This document shows, piece by piece, positions 52,712-60,892 of a stretch of 64,000 nucleotides of DNA. Where the stretch lies: positions 744,001 through 808,000 of the forward strand of contig NZ_JBIWER010000001.1 of NCBI RefSeq assembly GCF_044762655.1, written 5' to 3'. Position numbers and translations under genes: made by a program. This stretch comes from Psychrobacillus sp044762655. Lineage in GTDB: Bacteria > Bacillota > Bacilli > Bacillales_A > Planococcaceae. Below the pieces are notes generated by a model that was not told the DNA's origin, made no database searches, and saw only the letters and a program-made list of their open reading frames with translations. Within the stretch, counting starts at the first letter, position 1; each line of letters begins with the position of its first letter.

Positions 52712-54025
52712 TTATGTTATATTGGTCGTTTTTCGATCAAATTGACATATTACTTTATATAACTCTTCGGATTGTTGCTTTAACCCAATTGATACCGATT
52801 CAATTTGCTCGATAGAACGAGCTTGTTCGTCCGTAGCGCTGCGAACCTCTTGTGCTCCTGCTGATGTTTGCTCGGCAATGGCCGCTACTTCCTGTGACTG
52901 ACGCGCTGTGCTTTCAATATTTGTTAATTGTTTTTCTACTAATGAAGAAATTTCCACAACGGATTCTGCCATCTCATGAATTTTTGTAGACATTCCTTCT
53001 ATTGCTTCATTAGTTTCTGAAACGCGTTTAGCCTCGCCCACTGCAAAGCTTACTTGATCCGTCATTTGGCGGACAACTGTTTGTACGTCTGTTTGTATAG
53101 CTAAAATCAGCTCTGAAATACCTTGTACAGCTTTCGCACTTTCATCAGCGAGTTTACGAACTTCTTCCGCTACGACAGCAAATCCTTTTCCATGCTCTCC
53201 AGCACGCGCTGCTTCGATCGATGCATTTAGTGCTAATAAATTCGTTTGTGCTGCAATATCTCCCACTAATTGAATAATGCTTTCTACTTTTCCTGCATTC
53301 TCTTCTAATTGATGAACATTCCCAAGGGCTGCCTCACTTCCAGAAGCAATTTTTTGAATCCCATTTACTAGTGAATGAATAACTTCTGTAGTTTGAGATA
53401 AACCAGTAATCATTTCGTTGGATTGTTCCGAAGATTTTACAGCACGGTAATTTACTTCTGATGCTAGTACTCGTACATCTTCTACTGATTCTGCCGTTTC
53501 TTGAACTGCTACTGCTGAGTGTTCTGCACCTTCAGAAATTTGCGCTATCGTATGGGCAATCGCTTCCGCCTGCTCTGAGGCAATAGAGGATTCCACTGAA
53601 AGCTGTTGTACGGTTTTGTTAGTTTTCTCGAAGTTATCTTCAATACCTTTTACCACATCTCTTAAGTTCTCGAGCATTGCCTGAAATGCGATCGACACTG
53701 ATTGTATCTCGTCTTTCGATTTCGGCACCTCTACATCAACACCAATTTTCCCCTCTGACGCCAAAATCGCAACTTTTTCTAAGTTGAATAAAGGCTTGAT
53801 AATTAGTCCAATGAAAAAATACGCTAGTAGTCCAGACCAAAAAATTCCAAGTGCGTAGGTAATAACCTCAAACTTCCAAGAACTTGTCGCATCATCAAAA
53901 ATAAGTGGTTGTACAAAGTTTATAAATAGAGCGCTTGTTGTATACGTTATCAATGCTAAAATCGTCACAAATAGCACAATCTTCTTTTGAAGTCCAAAAG
54001 TGTGCTTTTTCTTTTTTCCGTTCAT
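52712..54025 (-). CDS. Methyl-accepting chemotaxis protein
   Basis: A 437-residue receptor with two membrane helices (about 15-35 and 52-76) separated by only about 17 residues, so it has almost no extracytoplasmic sensor domain. A HAMP domain follows, then a long coiled coil with the signalling tip DIAAQTNLLALNASIEAARA and EVRKLADESA. The ATG overlaps the ywlE stop by four bases. The ligand is unknown; a membrane or cytoplasmic signal is more likely than an external ligand. Confidence 0.93.
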   Translation of the reverse strand: MNGKKKKHTFGLQKKIVLFVTILALITYTTSALFINFVQPLIFDDATSSWKFEVITYALGIFWSGLLAYFFIGLIIKPLFNLEKVAILASEGKIGVDVEVPKSKDEIQSVSIAFQAMLENLRDVVKGIEDNFEKTNKTVQQLSVESSIASEQAEAIAHTIAQISEGAEHSAVAVQETAESVEDVRVLASEVNYRAVKSSEQSNEMITGLSQTTEVIHSLVNGIQKIASGSEAALGNVHQLEENAGKVESIIQLVGDIAAQTNLLALNASIEAARAGEHGKGFAVVAEEVRKLADESAKAVQGISELILAIQTDVQTVVRQMTDQVSFAVGEAKRVSETNEAIEGMSTKIHEMAESVVEISSLVEKQLTNIESTARQSQEVAAIAEQTSAGAQEVRSATDEQARSIEQIESVSIGLKQQSEELYKVICQFDRKTTNIT

Positions 54026-54468
54026 CCAATTTCCCCCTGTAGTTTGTTCACTAGTTCATTTGTTAATACTTGCAGCTCTCTAAAGGTACCTTCATATGTA
54101 TTTAAATCTCCTCCATACGGATCCGATACATCCTTTATATCGTTAGGGGTGACAAATTCTTTATACATATAAACTTTCGAAATTGCGTGAGGGAAACCTA
54201 AAATAATTGCGTGCTTGTGAGAGGCAGTCATCGTTAAAATCAGATCAGCCCAGTCAACTAATGATTCATTTATTGCAGATGATGAACGCGTAAATGGAAT
54301 CATCTCTTGCTCTAATACTAATTGACTATTTTGAGATATTGGTCCACCGTCCTTAGCGTAGATGCCAGCTGAGCGAACCTCCAGACCATCTATCTTTTGA
54401 GACTTTAATAACGCTTCAGCAATCGGACTCCGACATGTGTTACCAGTGCAAACAAACAGAATATTCAT
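54022..54468 (-). CDS. ywlE: Protein-arginine phosphatase YwlE
   Basis: A 148-residue low-molecular-weight phosphatase. The P-loop is CTGNTCRS at residues 7-14; Thr11 is the residue that selects phosphoarginine in YwlE, and the general acid is in SDPYGG. It would oppose McsB arginine kinase in stress and protein-degradation control. The stop overlaps the start of the chemoreceptor gene. Confidence 0.93.
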   Translation of the reverse strand: MNILFVCTGNTCRSPIAEALLKSQKIDGLEVRSAGIYAKDGGPISQNSQLVLEQEMIPFTRSSSAINESLVDWADLILTMTASHKHAIILGFPHAISKVYMYKEFVTPNDIKDVSDPYGGDLNTYEGTFRELQVLTNELVNKLQGEIG

Positions 54469-54527
54469 AGATCCATTTCCTCATCTCTAGTATATATTAA
54501 TTAGTCCTATAATTGTTTTATAATTTG

Positions 54528-55031
54528 TTAAATATTTCGTAACGTGAGAATACCCATTAACAAAATAAGCATACCTGCTAACCTTAAAATAAGCGCTCGG
54601 TTCATAAAAGCATATTTGAATATAACCTTTTGCGCTATAAATACAGCGACATAAGAAAAGAATCCAGCACTTAATATGAACGCAAACTTTTCTAGTTTAA
54701 GCATACCAAACGAAACACTTACTGAAAAGGTATCTAGACTTGCAAATACTGCAAGTAAATATGGAGATAGAAGTGGCACCTGTTTTGGAGATTGAGCTAA
54801 AATCATTTGTAATCCTACAAGCGACAAAAGAATACCCGACAAATAGGGACTTGCATATGCCAAATAATTTTGTACTACCACACCCGCATAATACCCGATT
54901 AACGGAAAAAGCATATGTAAGGATGCCACCCATGCAGCCAATGTAAAAATTTGCTTTCGATATACGACTAATGAAAATAAAATAAGTACATCCACAGACA
55001 TTAAGGCGCCTGCTAAAATTTCACGCCACAA
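54528..55031 (-). CDS. ywlD: MntP-like manganese efflux protein (YwlD)
   Basis: A 167-residue protein with six membrane helices in two repeats. The paired acidic motifs expected of MntP are visible as MSVDVLILF near the start and SLDTFSVSVSFG mid-protein. Shorter and more divergent than E. coli MntP. TTG start with GGGGGAG six bases upstream. An inverted repeat lies just upstream. Confidence 0.8.
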   Translation of the reverse strand: MWREILAGALMSVDVLILFSLVVYRKQIFTLAAWVASLHMLFPLIGYYAGVVVQNYLAYASPYLSGILLSLVGLQMILAQSPKQVPLLSPYLLAVFASLDTFSVSVSFGMLKLEKFAFILSAGFFSYVAVFIAQKVIFKYAFMNRALILRLAGMLILLMGILTLRNI

Positions 55032-55048
55032 AAAAATCTCCCCCGTCT

Positions 55049-55074
55049 ATTTGCATACTTAAATGTATGCAAAT
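55049..55074. promoter_or_regulatory. 10-bp inverted repeat before the mntP-like gene
   Basis: ATTTGCATAC-N6-GTATGCAAAT, a perfect palindrome located 18 bases upstream of the start codon and 20 bases after the ywlC stop. No T-run follows, so an operator or leader hairpin is more likely than a terminator. Confidence 0.5.
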
Positions 55075-55094
55075 AGTCGAGCGAGAATACGATA

Positions 55095-56123
55095 TTAGTT
55101 ATGAAACCAATTCCCATTTGATGCTTTTTCTAGACGGTTCATTATTGCCTTGCCGACCCCTTTTTTAGAAAGCACGGGTACAAGAATGATCTCGACGTCT
55201 GTTTCGTCACAATCTCTTAGTGCTTGGTACAGTAAATGTGCGGCATCATCTAGTTGATTTTCATCGCCTAATGAAAAGAAGTAATCTACTTGAACCTGGT
55301 TAAATGAATCACTTGCTATTATTGCTACTTTTTTCTGTTCATTATGTATTTTTTCTACTGCTTCTTGAACTTTTTGTATAGAAGCTTCTATGAGAAAAAC
55401 TGGAGAATCAGGTGCATAATGTGCATATTTCATCCCGGGTGCACGTGGTGCTTCTTCATGATCTGTCGGTTTTGCTTCCCCTACAGGACCAATAACTTTT
55501 TCTAACATTTCTTTTGTTATACCACCTGGACGAAGAATAGTAGGAATTTCACCTACAAAATCGATCACTGTAGATTCTAAGCCGATGCCTGTTGTACCAC
55601 CATCTAATATTAGTGGGATTTTCCCTTTCAAATCATGATACACATGTGCAGCCTTCGTGGGACTTGGCTTGCCGCTTTTATTTGCACTAGGAGCAGCAAC
55701 GGGTTGCTTTAGTTGTTTTAATAGCTCTAATGCTACTGGATGTTCTGGCATTCTTACACCTACTGTTGGAAGACCAGCACTCACATTTTTAGCCAATGTA
55801 TCTGTTTTTAGTGGCAAAATAAGTGTTAATGGACCTGGCCAAAACGTATTCATACACACTTCCGCAAGATTTGGTATATCGTGAGTAAATGCCTTTATCT
55901 CCTTTTTAGAGCCAACGTGGACTATAAGTGGATTATCCTGCGGTCTGCCTTTTGCTTCGAATATTTTAGCTACAGCTGCTTCACTTGTAGCAATGGCACC
56001 TAATCCATATACTGTTTCTGTTGGAAAAGCTACCACTTCCCCATTTGTTAACAAATCCACAGCCTGTGTATAACTGAGCTTATCTGCGGATAAATTATCC
56101 ACAATCGAGATTATTGTTTTCAT
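55095..56123 (-). CDS. ywlC: Threonylcarbamoyl-AMP synthase (YwlC/Sua5 type)
   Basis: Makes threonylcarbamoyl-AMP for the t6A37 modification of ANN-decoding tRNAs. A 342-residue two-domain Sua5 protein: YrdC domain with VVAFPTETVYGLGA, EAKGRPQDNPLIVH and APSANKSGKPSPT, then a C-terminal Sua5 domain after a PGMKYAHYAP linker. Start at 56123 with AAGGAG ten bases upstream; the frame runs 36 codons further into spoIIR. Confidence 0.93.
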   Translation of the reverse strand: MKTIISIVDNLSADKLSYTQAVDLLTNGEVVAFPTETVYGLGAIATSEAAVAKIFEAKGRPQDNPLIVHVGSKKEIKAFTHDIPNLAEVCMNTFWPGPLTLILPLKTDTLAKNVSAGLPTVGVRMPEHPVALELLKQLKQPVAAPSANKSGKPSPTKAAHVYHDLKGKIPLILDGGTTGIGLESTVIDFVGEIPTILRPGGITKEMLEKVIGPVGEAKPTDHEEAPRAPGMKYAHYAPDSPVFLIEASIQKVQEAVEKIHNEQKKVAIIASDSFNQVQVDYFFSLGDENQLDDAAHLLYQALRDCDETDVEIILVPVLSKKGVGKAIMNRLEKASNGNWFHN

Positions 56124-56191
56124 CTGACTTTTTCTCCTTCCACTAGGACTTGTCCACAAATTGTTGATAACTTCCATGTTATTGTTAGTAA

Positions 56192-56722
56192 CTATGTGGA
56201 AAACTTCTTTTTTAACCATTCCCATACCCAAAATTTAGGCTTTTCTTTCTCAACCTCTTCTTTATAGCACACTTTCGGGAAAAGCGCGCACCACCAGTTA
56301 TCCCCTCTTGCGTTACCAATGGAAATAACAATGGATTCAGTACTCATTTGCGAGGAGATTCCTTCATTCAAAACTTTCGGCGGAAAGATAGCATCGCCTC
56401 TGGTAATTGTAATAGTTGTATCCAGTTTATTTGAAAGCTTATCAACAACCTGTTCTAATTCGTTGTACGTTTCTTGTGGATTATTTTCATAGCTTAGTAA
56501 AATCGGCTCTATATGATGCTTCACATTATTTTTCACTTGTTGATCTTCGATTGTATTGCTATTTGCTATTAAACGGAAACGAATACCCTCTACTTCCTCT
56601 CCTTGTGGAAAGAGTAAAAATAAACAAAACTGAATTAATAACAGCATCCAAACAAAGAAAATGACTGCGTCTATTTGTTTATCTATGCTCGGTGCTTTTT
56701 TAATCTCGTAATCTGGTAACAT
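56192..56722 (-). CDS. spoIIR: Stage II sporulation protein R
   Basis: A 176-residue secreted or membrane-anchored forespore signal that triggers pro-sigma-E processing by SpoIIGA. One hydrophobic segment (about 19-39), then IRFRLIANSNTIEDQQVK and GDNWWCALFPKVCYKEE, both diagnostic. The place between ywlC and prmC matches other Bacilli, although ywlA/ywlB are not present. Confidence 0.93.
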   Translation of the reverse strand: MLPDYEIKKAPSIDKQIDAVIFFVWMLLLIQFCLFLLFPQGEEVEGIRFRLIANSNTIEDQQVKNNVKHHIEPILLSYENNPQETYNELEQVVDKLSNKLDTTITITRGDAIFPPKVLNEGISSQMSTESIVISIGNARGDNWWCALFPKVCYKEEVEKEKPKFWVWEWLKKKFST

Positions 56723-56766
56723 ATAACATTCCCCCTTAGGAACATTGTTACCAGTAGATTCATATT

Positions 56767-57633
56767 TTATTCAGTGATTGTACAAAAAACAAAGCGATTT
56801 TTTTGGTTAATATCCTGAACGACCTCTACCAGTGCGAGTGGGAAGGCATGTTGGAGCATTTTTTGGACTTCTTGACCTTGTTCGTAGCCAATTTCAAAGC
56901 CTATGAAGCTTGGTGTATTCATCATACCGGGAAGCTGCTCGGCCATCTTTCTATATAGTTGCAAACCATCCTCTTCTGCGAATAGAGCTAGATGTGGTTC
57001 ATAATCTATCACTGTGTCTGATAGATTATCTGCTTCATGTGCACCAATATAAGGTGGATTCGATAAAATAATATCCCATTTTTGTTCGGCAATTGGTGCT
57101 AGTAAATCTCCTTGCTTAAATTCTACCTCTGCTTCTAAGCGCTTGGAATTTTTTTTAGCAACGATTAATGCATCAGTGGATATATCTGTGGCAGTCACAT
57201 TTGCCCTTGGAATTTCTTTTTTTATGGTCAAAGCTATTGCACCACTGCCGGTTCCAATATCAGCAATTTTTATCGGTTGGCTTACTTCAAAAAGTTTAGC
57301 CGTCCGTTTTTTGACCTCTTCTATCAATTCTTCTGTTTCTGGTCTTGGTATCAAGACATGTTCGGCCACTAAAAAATCACGACCGTAAAAACTCTCCTGG
57401 CCAATAATGTATTGGAAAGGGCGCCCAGTAGCGTGTTCTTCAACATAGCTCCAAAAGGTTTTGAATGCTTCTGGAGTTATTTCATCGTATATCGTCATCA
57501 TTAAATCAGAGTAATTTTTTTGTAAGACATGCTGCAATAAGTAGCGAGCAACTTCTTTTTCTCGGTTATTTTCCTCTAAAAAAGAAGAAGCCCGTTTTAG
57601 GGCCTCAAAATTTGTTTTACACATTCGTATCAT
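56767..57633 (-). CDS. prmC: Peptide chain release factor methyltransferase PrmC
   Basis: SAM-dependent enzyme that methylates the GGQ glutamine of release factors. A 288-residue protein with helical N-terminal domain, SAM motif ADIGTGSGAIALTIK and catalytic NPPY in ILSNPPYIGA. The start overlaps the end of prfA by 17 bases; an ATG three codons later is also possible. Confidence 0.94.
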   Translation of the reverse strand: MIRMCKTNFEALKRASSFLEENNREKEVARYLLQHVLQKNYSDLMMTIYDEITPEAFKTFWSYVEEHATGRPFQYIIGQESFYGRDFLVAEHVLIPRPETEELIEEVKKRTAKLFEVSQPIKIADIGTGSGAIALTIKKEIPRANVTATDISTDALIVAKKNSKRLEAEVEFKQGDLLAPIAEQKWDIILSNPPYIGAHEADNLSDTVIDYEPHLALFAEEDGLQLYRKMAEQLPGMMNTPSFIGFEIGYEQGQEVQKMLQHAFPLALVEVVQDINQKNRFVFCTITE

Positions 57634-58696
57634 TCATTCTCTCTAATTTTTCTGCTTGATCTTCCATGATTAATGCGTCAATCACTTCATCCATCTTACC
57701 TTCTAGAATTTGATCAAGTTTTTGCAAAGTCAATCCGATTCGATGATCTGTCACACGATTTTGCGGGTAGTTATACGTGCGAATTCGTTCGGAACGGTCA
57801 CCCGTACCTACTGCCGATTTACGAACTGCATCGTATTCTGCTTGTGCTTCTTGGCGGAATTTATCCGCTACACGTGCACGAAGAATTTTCATCGCTTTTT
57901 CTCTATTTTTGATTTGCGATTTTTCGTCTTGCATCGAAACAGTAATTCCTGTAGGTAAATGTGTCATACGAACTGCTGACATCGTTGTATTTACCGATTG
58001 TCCCCCAGCACCAGATGATGCGAATGTATCAACGCGAACATCCTTTTCATGGATATCCACATCTACTTCTTCTGCTTCTGGAAGTACGGCAACCGTAGCA
58101 GTAGAAGTATGAATACGACCACCAGATTCTGTTTCAGGAACACGTTGTACTCTGTGTGCACCGTTTTCATATTTCATTTTTGAAAATGCACTTTTTCCGT
58201 TAATCATAAAGATGATTTCTTTGAAGCCGCCTAGTCCCGTTGGATTCGACTCCATCACATCAATTTTCCACCCTTGAGTTTCTGCGTATCTGCTATACAT
58301 GCGGAACAGATTTCCCGCAAACAAAGCAGCTTCGTCTCCACCCGCAGCTCCACGAATTTCCATAATAACGTTTTTATCATCATTTGGATCTTTTGGAATC
58401 AATAACACTCTTAGTCTTTCTTCCAATACTTCGATTTGCTTTTCTAGATCATTGACTTCTTCTTTCACCATTTCACGCATATCTGCATCTAGCTTTTCCT
58501 CAAGCATTTGCTTTGAATCTTTGTATTGGCTTTTAACCTCTTTGTATTCACGGTATGCATCTACAGTTGCTTGCAAATCCGATTGTTCTTTTGAGTATTC
58601 TCTTAGCTTATTTAAATCATTAACCACATCAGGGTCACTAAGCAATTCATTTAAATTATTGTAACGATCTTCTACCGATTGTAATCGATCAAACAT
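57617..58696 (-). CDS. prfA: Peptide chain release factor 1
   Basis: A 359-residue release factor for UAA/UAG. The peptidyl-hydrolysis motif GGQ lies in SSGAGGQSVNTTMSAVR, and the anticodon-like PXT region is present (HLPTGI in the following strand). GAGGTG is six bases before the ATG at 58696. Substrate of PrmC, encoded next to it. Confidence 0.96.
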   Translation of the reverse strand: MFDRLQSVEDRYNNLNELLSDPDVVNDLNKLREYSKEQSDLQATVDAYREYKEVKSQYKDSKQMLEEKLDADMREMVKEEVNDLEKQIEVLEERLRVLLIPKDPNDDKNVIMEIRGAAGGDEAALFAGNLFRMYSRYAETQGWKIDVMESNPTGLGGFKEIIFMINGKSAFSKMKYENGAHRVQRVPETESGGRIHTSTATVAVLPEAEEVDVDIHEKDVRVDTFASSGAGGQSVNTTMSAVRMTHLPTGITVSMQDEKSQIKNREKAMKILRARVADKFRQEAQAEYDAVRKSAVGTGDRSERIRTYNYPQNRVTDHRIGLTLQKLDQILEGKMDEVIDALIMEDQAEKLERMNDTNV

Positions 58697-58900
58697 CGAG
58701 CTCACCTCGTTCGTTTAAGTCTATATCTTTTCTATTATAAAGAAAAAGATTCATTCTCGCTACTTTTTCTATAAAGGTTTTGGTTGTATAAGAAAAATAT
58801 TAAGAAAAATGCAATTGCCTTTAAGTTCATTACCTGTTTCTATCTTTTTTGCAGGGCTTTTGACAGATGATTCGCTATATTATTACCGAGTGAATTTTTA

Positions 58901-58954
58901 GGATGCTGGGTTAGTTGTGACGAACGTCACAACTAACCCAGCATCCCTTTTTTT
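58901..58954 (+). terminator. Perfect 21-bp hairpin with T-tract, orphan
   Basis: GGATGCTGGGTTAGTTGTGAC and its exact complement are separated by GAAC and followed by CTTTTTTT on the plus strand. Structurally an excellent plus-strand terminator, but no plus-strand gene lies upstream. A TTGACA lies 36 bases before the stem without a well-spaced -10. Confidence 0.6.
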
Positions 58955-59287
58955 CGGTAATCTTATGGCGTTTGTCTCTCTGTCGCCCTTCACAACTTTC
59001 TGAAACAGGTCAGTGCATTTTTGGAAATTCTAGAAAAGATACTTTGCTATTCGTAAAGGAAGCTCTCGAAGATACAATTTCGTTCGCTTTTTCGGTTCTT
59101 TACTTAGTAAACACTTACTATTTGACTGTATTTCCACTAGATAAAAGTAAAACTACTTTCTACATCCTTCATTATAGAATAGTATCCTAATTCAGCAGAT
59201 AGTTTAATCACTATATTAACTTTGCCTACTCTTATCAGCTAAGCGATTAACTGTGATAAATCTTTTTGTTAAGTACTGCTCACTTAA

Positions 59288-59407
59288 TTGATTGAAGTGA
59301 AAGGTGGCGACTCCAGCGGGAAAAGCGTTAGACGAAGACCCCGCAGCGAAGCGAGGAGGCTGAGACAACGCCCGCGGAAAGCGTCCGCCTGAAACGGAAA
59401 TCAGCAG
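59288..59407 (+). repeat. Interspersed GC-rich repeat, copy A
   Basis: About 120 bases beginning ATTGAAGTGAAAGGTGGCGA and including CTCCAGCGGGAA, ACCCCGCAGCGAAGCGA and CCCGCGGAAAGCGTCCGCCT, ending GGAAATCAGC. It is related to copy B (60662-60801) in the opposite orientation and resembles a repeat common in Bacillales intergenic regions. Base composition differs sharply from the surroundings. Confidence 0.85.
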
Positions 59408-59489
59408 TATGTTTAATTATTAGATTCTATTTTTCAAAAATATTGCAACACTTTCTAAAGGCACACCAAATTTTATACTTCTTATTCAT

Positions 59490-59526
59490 TAAAAAACCAC
59501 CTCAAACAAATGAGTGAAGTGGTTTA
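59490..59526 (-). terminator. Terminator after tdk
   Basis: Stem AACCACTTCA/TGAGGTGGTT with one G-T pair and an AT-rich loop, then TTTTTAA on the minus strand. Confidence 0.85.
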
Positions 59527-59534
59527 TGTTTGTC

Positions 59535-60107
59535 TTATAGCGGCGGATTGGCGTGACATTTTCTGCATACCGGATAGTAGGAGTCGTTACCACCTATTTG
59601 AATTTGTTCACCTGTGTACACGGGTTTACCATTGTCATCTACGCGTAAATTCATGATTGCTTTTTTGTGACAGAACCAGCAGATGGTTTTCATCTCTTCA
59701 ATTTTGTCTGCGTAGATTAGCATGTAGCGGCTACCCTCGAAAAGTTCGTTTTGGAAATCATTTTTTAGTCCGAAGCCCATTACCGGAATATCTAATTCAT
59801 CTACAATTCTTGTAAGCTGTAGGACATGTTCCTTTGATAAGAACTGTACTTCGTCGATTAGGACACAGTATGGTTTTGGGGATTCTGCTTGAACTAATTC
59901 AAATAAGTTAGTTTCATTATAGATAGCAGTTGCCTTTCTTCTCAATCCGATTCTACTAGAAACATGACCTACTTCGTCACGTGTATCTATGCCTGGAGTG
60001 AATATTAAAACAGGTTTGTTTTGTTCCTCGTAATTATGAGCAACTTTTAAGATTTCGATTGATTTTCCACTATTCATTGCTCCGTGTTTATAAAATAATT
60101 GTGCCAT
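59535..60107 (-). CDS. tdk: Thymidine kinase
   Basis: A 190-residue type-II thymidine kinase. The P-loop is GAMNSGKS, the DEVQF motif binds magnesium, the lasso and zinc-binding cysteines are in CWFCHKKA and CRKCHANPP. AGGAG is seven bases before the ATG. Confidence 0.95.
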   Translation of the reverse strand: MAQLFYKHGAMNSGKSIEILKVAHNYEEQNKPVLIFTPGIDTRDEVGHVSSRIGLRRKATAIYNETNLFELVQAESPKPYCVLIDEVQFLSKEHVLQLTRIVDELDIPVMGFGLKNDFQNELFEGSRYMLIYADKIEEMKTICWFCHKKAIMNLRVDDNGKPVYTGEQIQIGGNDSYYPVCRKCHANPPL

Positions 60108-60187
60108 AATTTGTCTCCTTGTGTACTATGTATTTCTTCTATCTATTTATATCATACGTGTACGATTATCGGAAATCCTATTTTCCT

Positions 60188-60231
60188 TAAAACAAAAATA
60201 CCTGCAAAGCATAAGGCTCTACAGGTATTTC
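60188..60231 (-). terminator. Terminator after rpmE
   Basis: Stem AAATACCTG/CAGGTATTT with a 17-base loop, followed by TTGTTTTAAG on the minus strand; four bases after the rpmE stop. Confidence 0.85.
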
Positions 60232-60235
60232 GGTA

Positions 60236-60454
60236 TTAGTTTTCTTTGTTTTCTTCTTTAATGCCGTATTTTTTGTTGAAGCGATCAACACGGCCATCAG
60301 CTGCTGCGAATTTTTGACGCCCAGTGTAAAATGGGTGACATTCGTTACAGAACTCGACTTTAATGTCAGATTTTACAGAACCAGTTGTGAATGTGTTACC
60401 ACATGAACATGATACTGTAGCTTCTTTGTAATCGGGATGAATTCCTGCTTTCAT
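60236..60454 (-). CDS. rpmE: Ribosomal protein L31, zinc-binding type
   Basis: A 72-residue L31 with the zinc ligands CSCGN and CNECHPFYTG, the C-plus form used under zinc sufficiency. GAGGAGAG is upstream of the ATG. Between rho and tdk, as in other Bacilli. Confidence 0.96.
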   Translation of the reverse strand: MKAGIHPDYKEATVSCSCGNTFTTGSVKSDIKVEFCNECHPFYTGRQKFAAADGRVDRFNKKYGIKEENKEN

Positions 60455-60892
60455 CTCTATCTCTCCTCTCGCCCTGAACCATCTGGAACAGAGTTGGTTA
60501 TGAAACTGATACCTTACACGATCCGATTGATGTCAACCGCATATGTAGCAGAAATGTATGATGTTACGTTAAATATAATATCATCTTTGATAGTCGAATG
60601 CAAATGTTTAGTTTATATGATTAAATCAAATCATAGTATAGTAATTAGAAATACGGATAAAGTTGATTTCCACTCCAGACGGACGCTTTCCGCGGGCACG
60701 GCTTCAATCTCCTCGTCACTTCGTTCCTGCGGGGCTTTCAGCTCGCGCTGTTCCCGCTGGAGTCGCCGCCTTACGCTTCAATCAACAAAGTCCACTTTCA
60801 ATATAAAGATAATCGAATAAAACATCTCAAAATTATTAGGCTTTTATACAGAAATAATCCATTGAATCTAAAGATTAATATTAATTCATTTT
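60455..60892. other. Intergenic between rho and rpmE
   Basis: Holds copy B of the GC-rich repeat (60662-60801) and otherwise AT-rich sequence. No gene seen; the plus-strand frame through the repeat is an artefact of its composition. An rpmE promoter must lie here but was not resolved. Confidence 0.6.
60662..60801 (-). repeat. Interspersed GC-rich repeat, copy B (inverted)
   Basis: Reverse complement matches copy A over most of its length: GATTGAAGCGTAAGGCGGCG, CTCCAGCGGGAACAGCGCG, CCCCGCAGGAACGAAGTGA, GCCCGCGGAAAGCGTCC and GGAAATCAAC at the end. This copy is longer by about 10-20 bases in the middle. It carries no open frame of note. Confidence 0.85.

Larger units (their letters stand above)
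58697..59534. other. 838-base intergenic region between tdk and prfA
   Basis: Contains a 21-bp perfect palindrome with T-run (58901-58954), one copy of a GC-rich interspersed repeat (59288-59407) and the tdk terminator. A 72-codon plus-strand frame at 58972-59190 lacks a ribosome site and any family trait. Nothing else is supported. Confidence 0.6.

Noticed and set aside
58972..59190. 72-codon plus-strand frame after the orphan hairpin
   Set aside because: No ribosome site, no recognisable motif, and it lies in a gene-poor repeat-bearing gap.
60662..60801. Protein-coding gene in GC-rich repeat copy B
   Set aside because: The frame across it is created by the repeat composition; the other copy does not preserve it.
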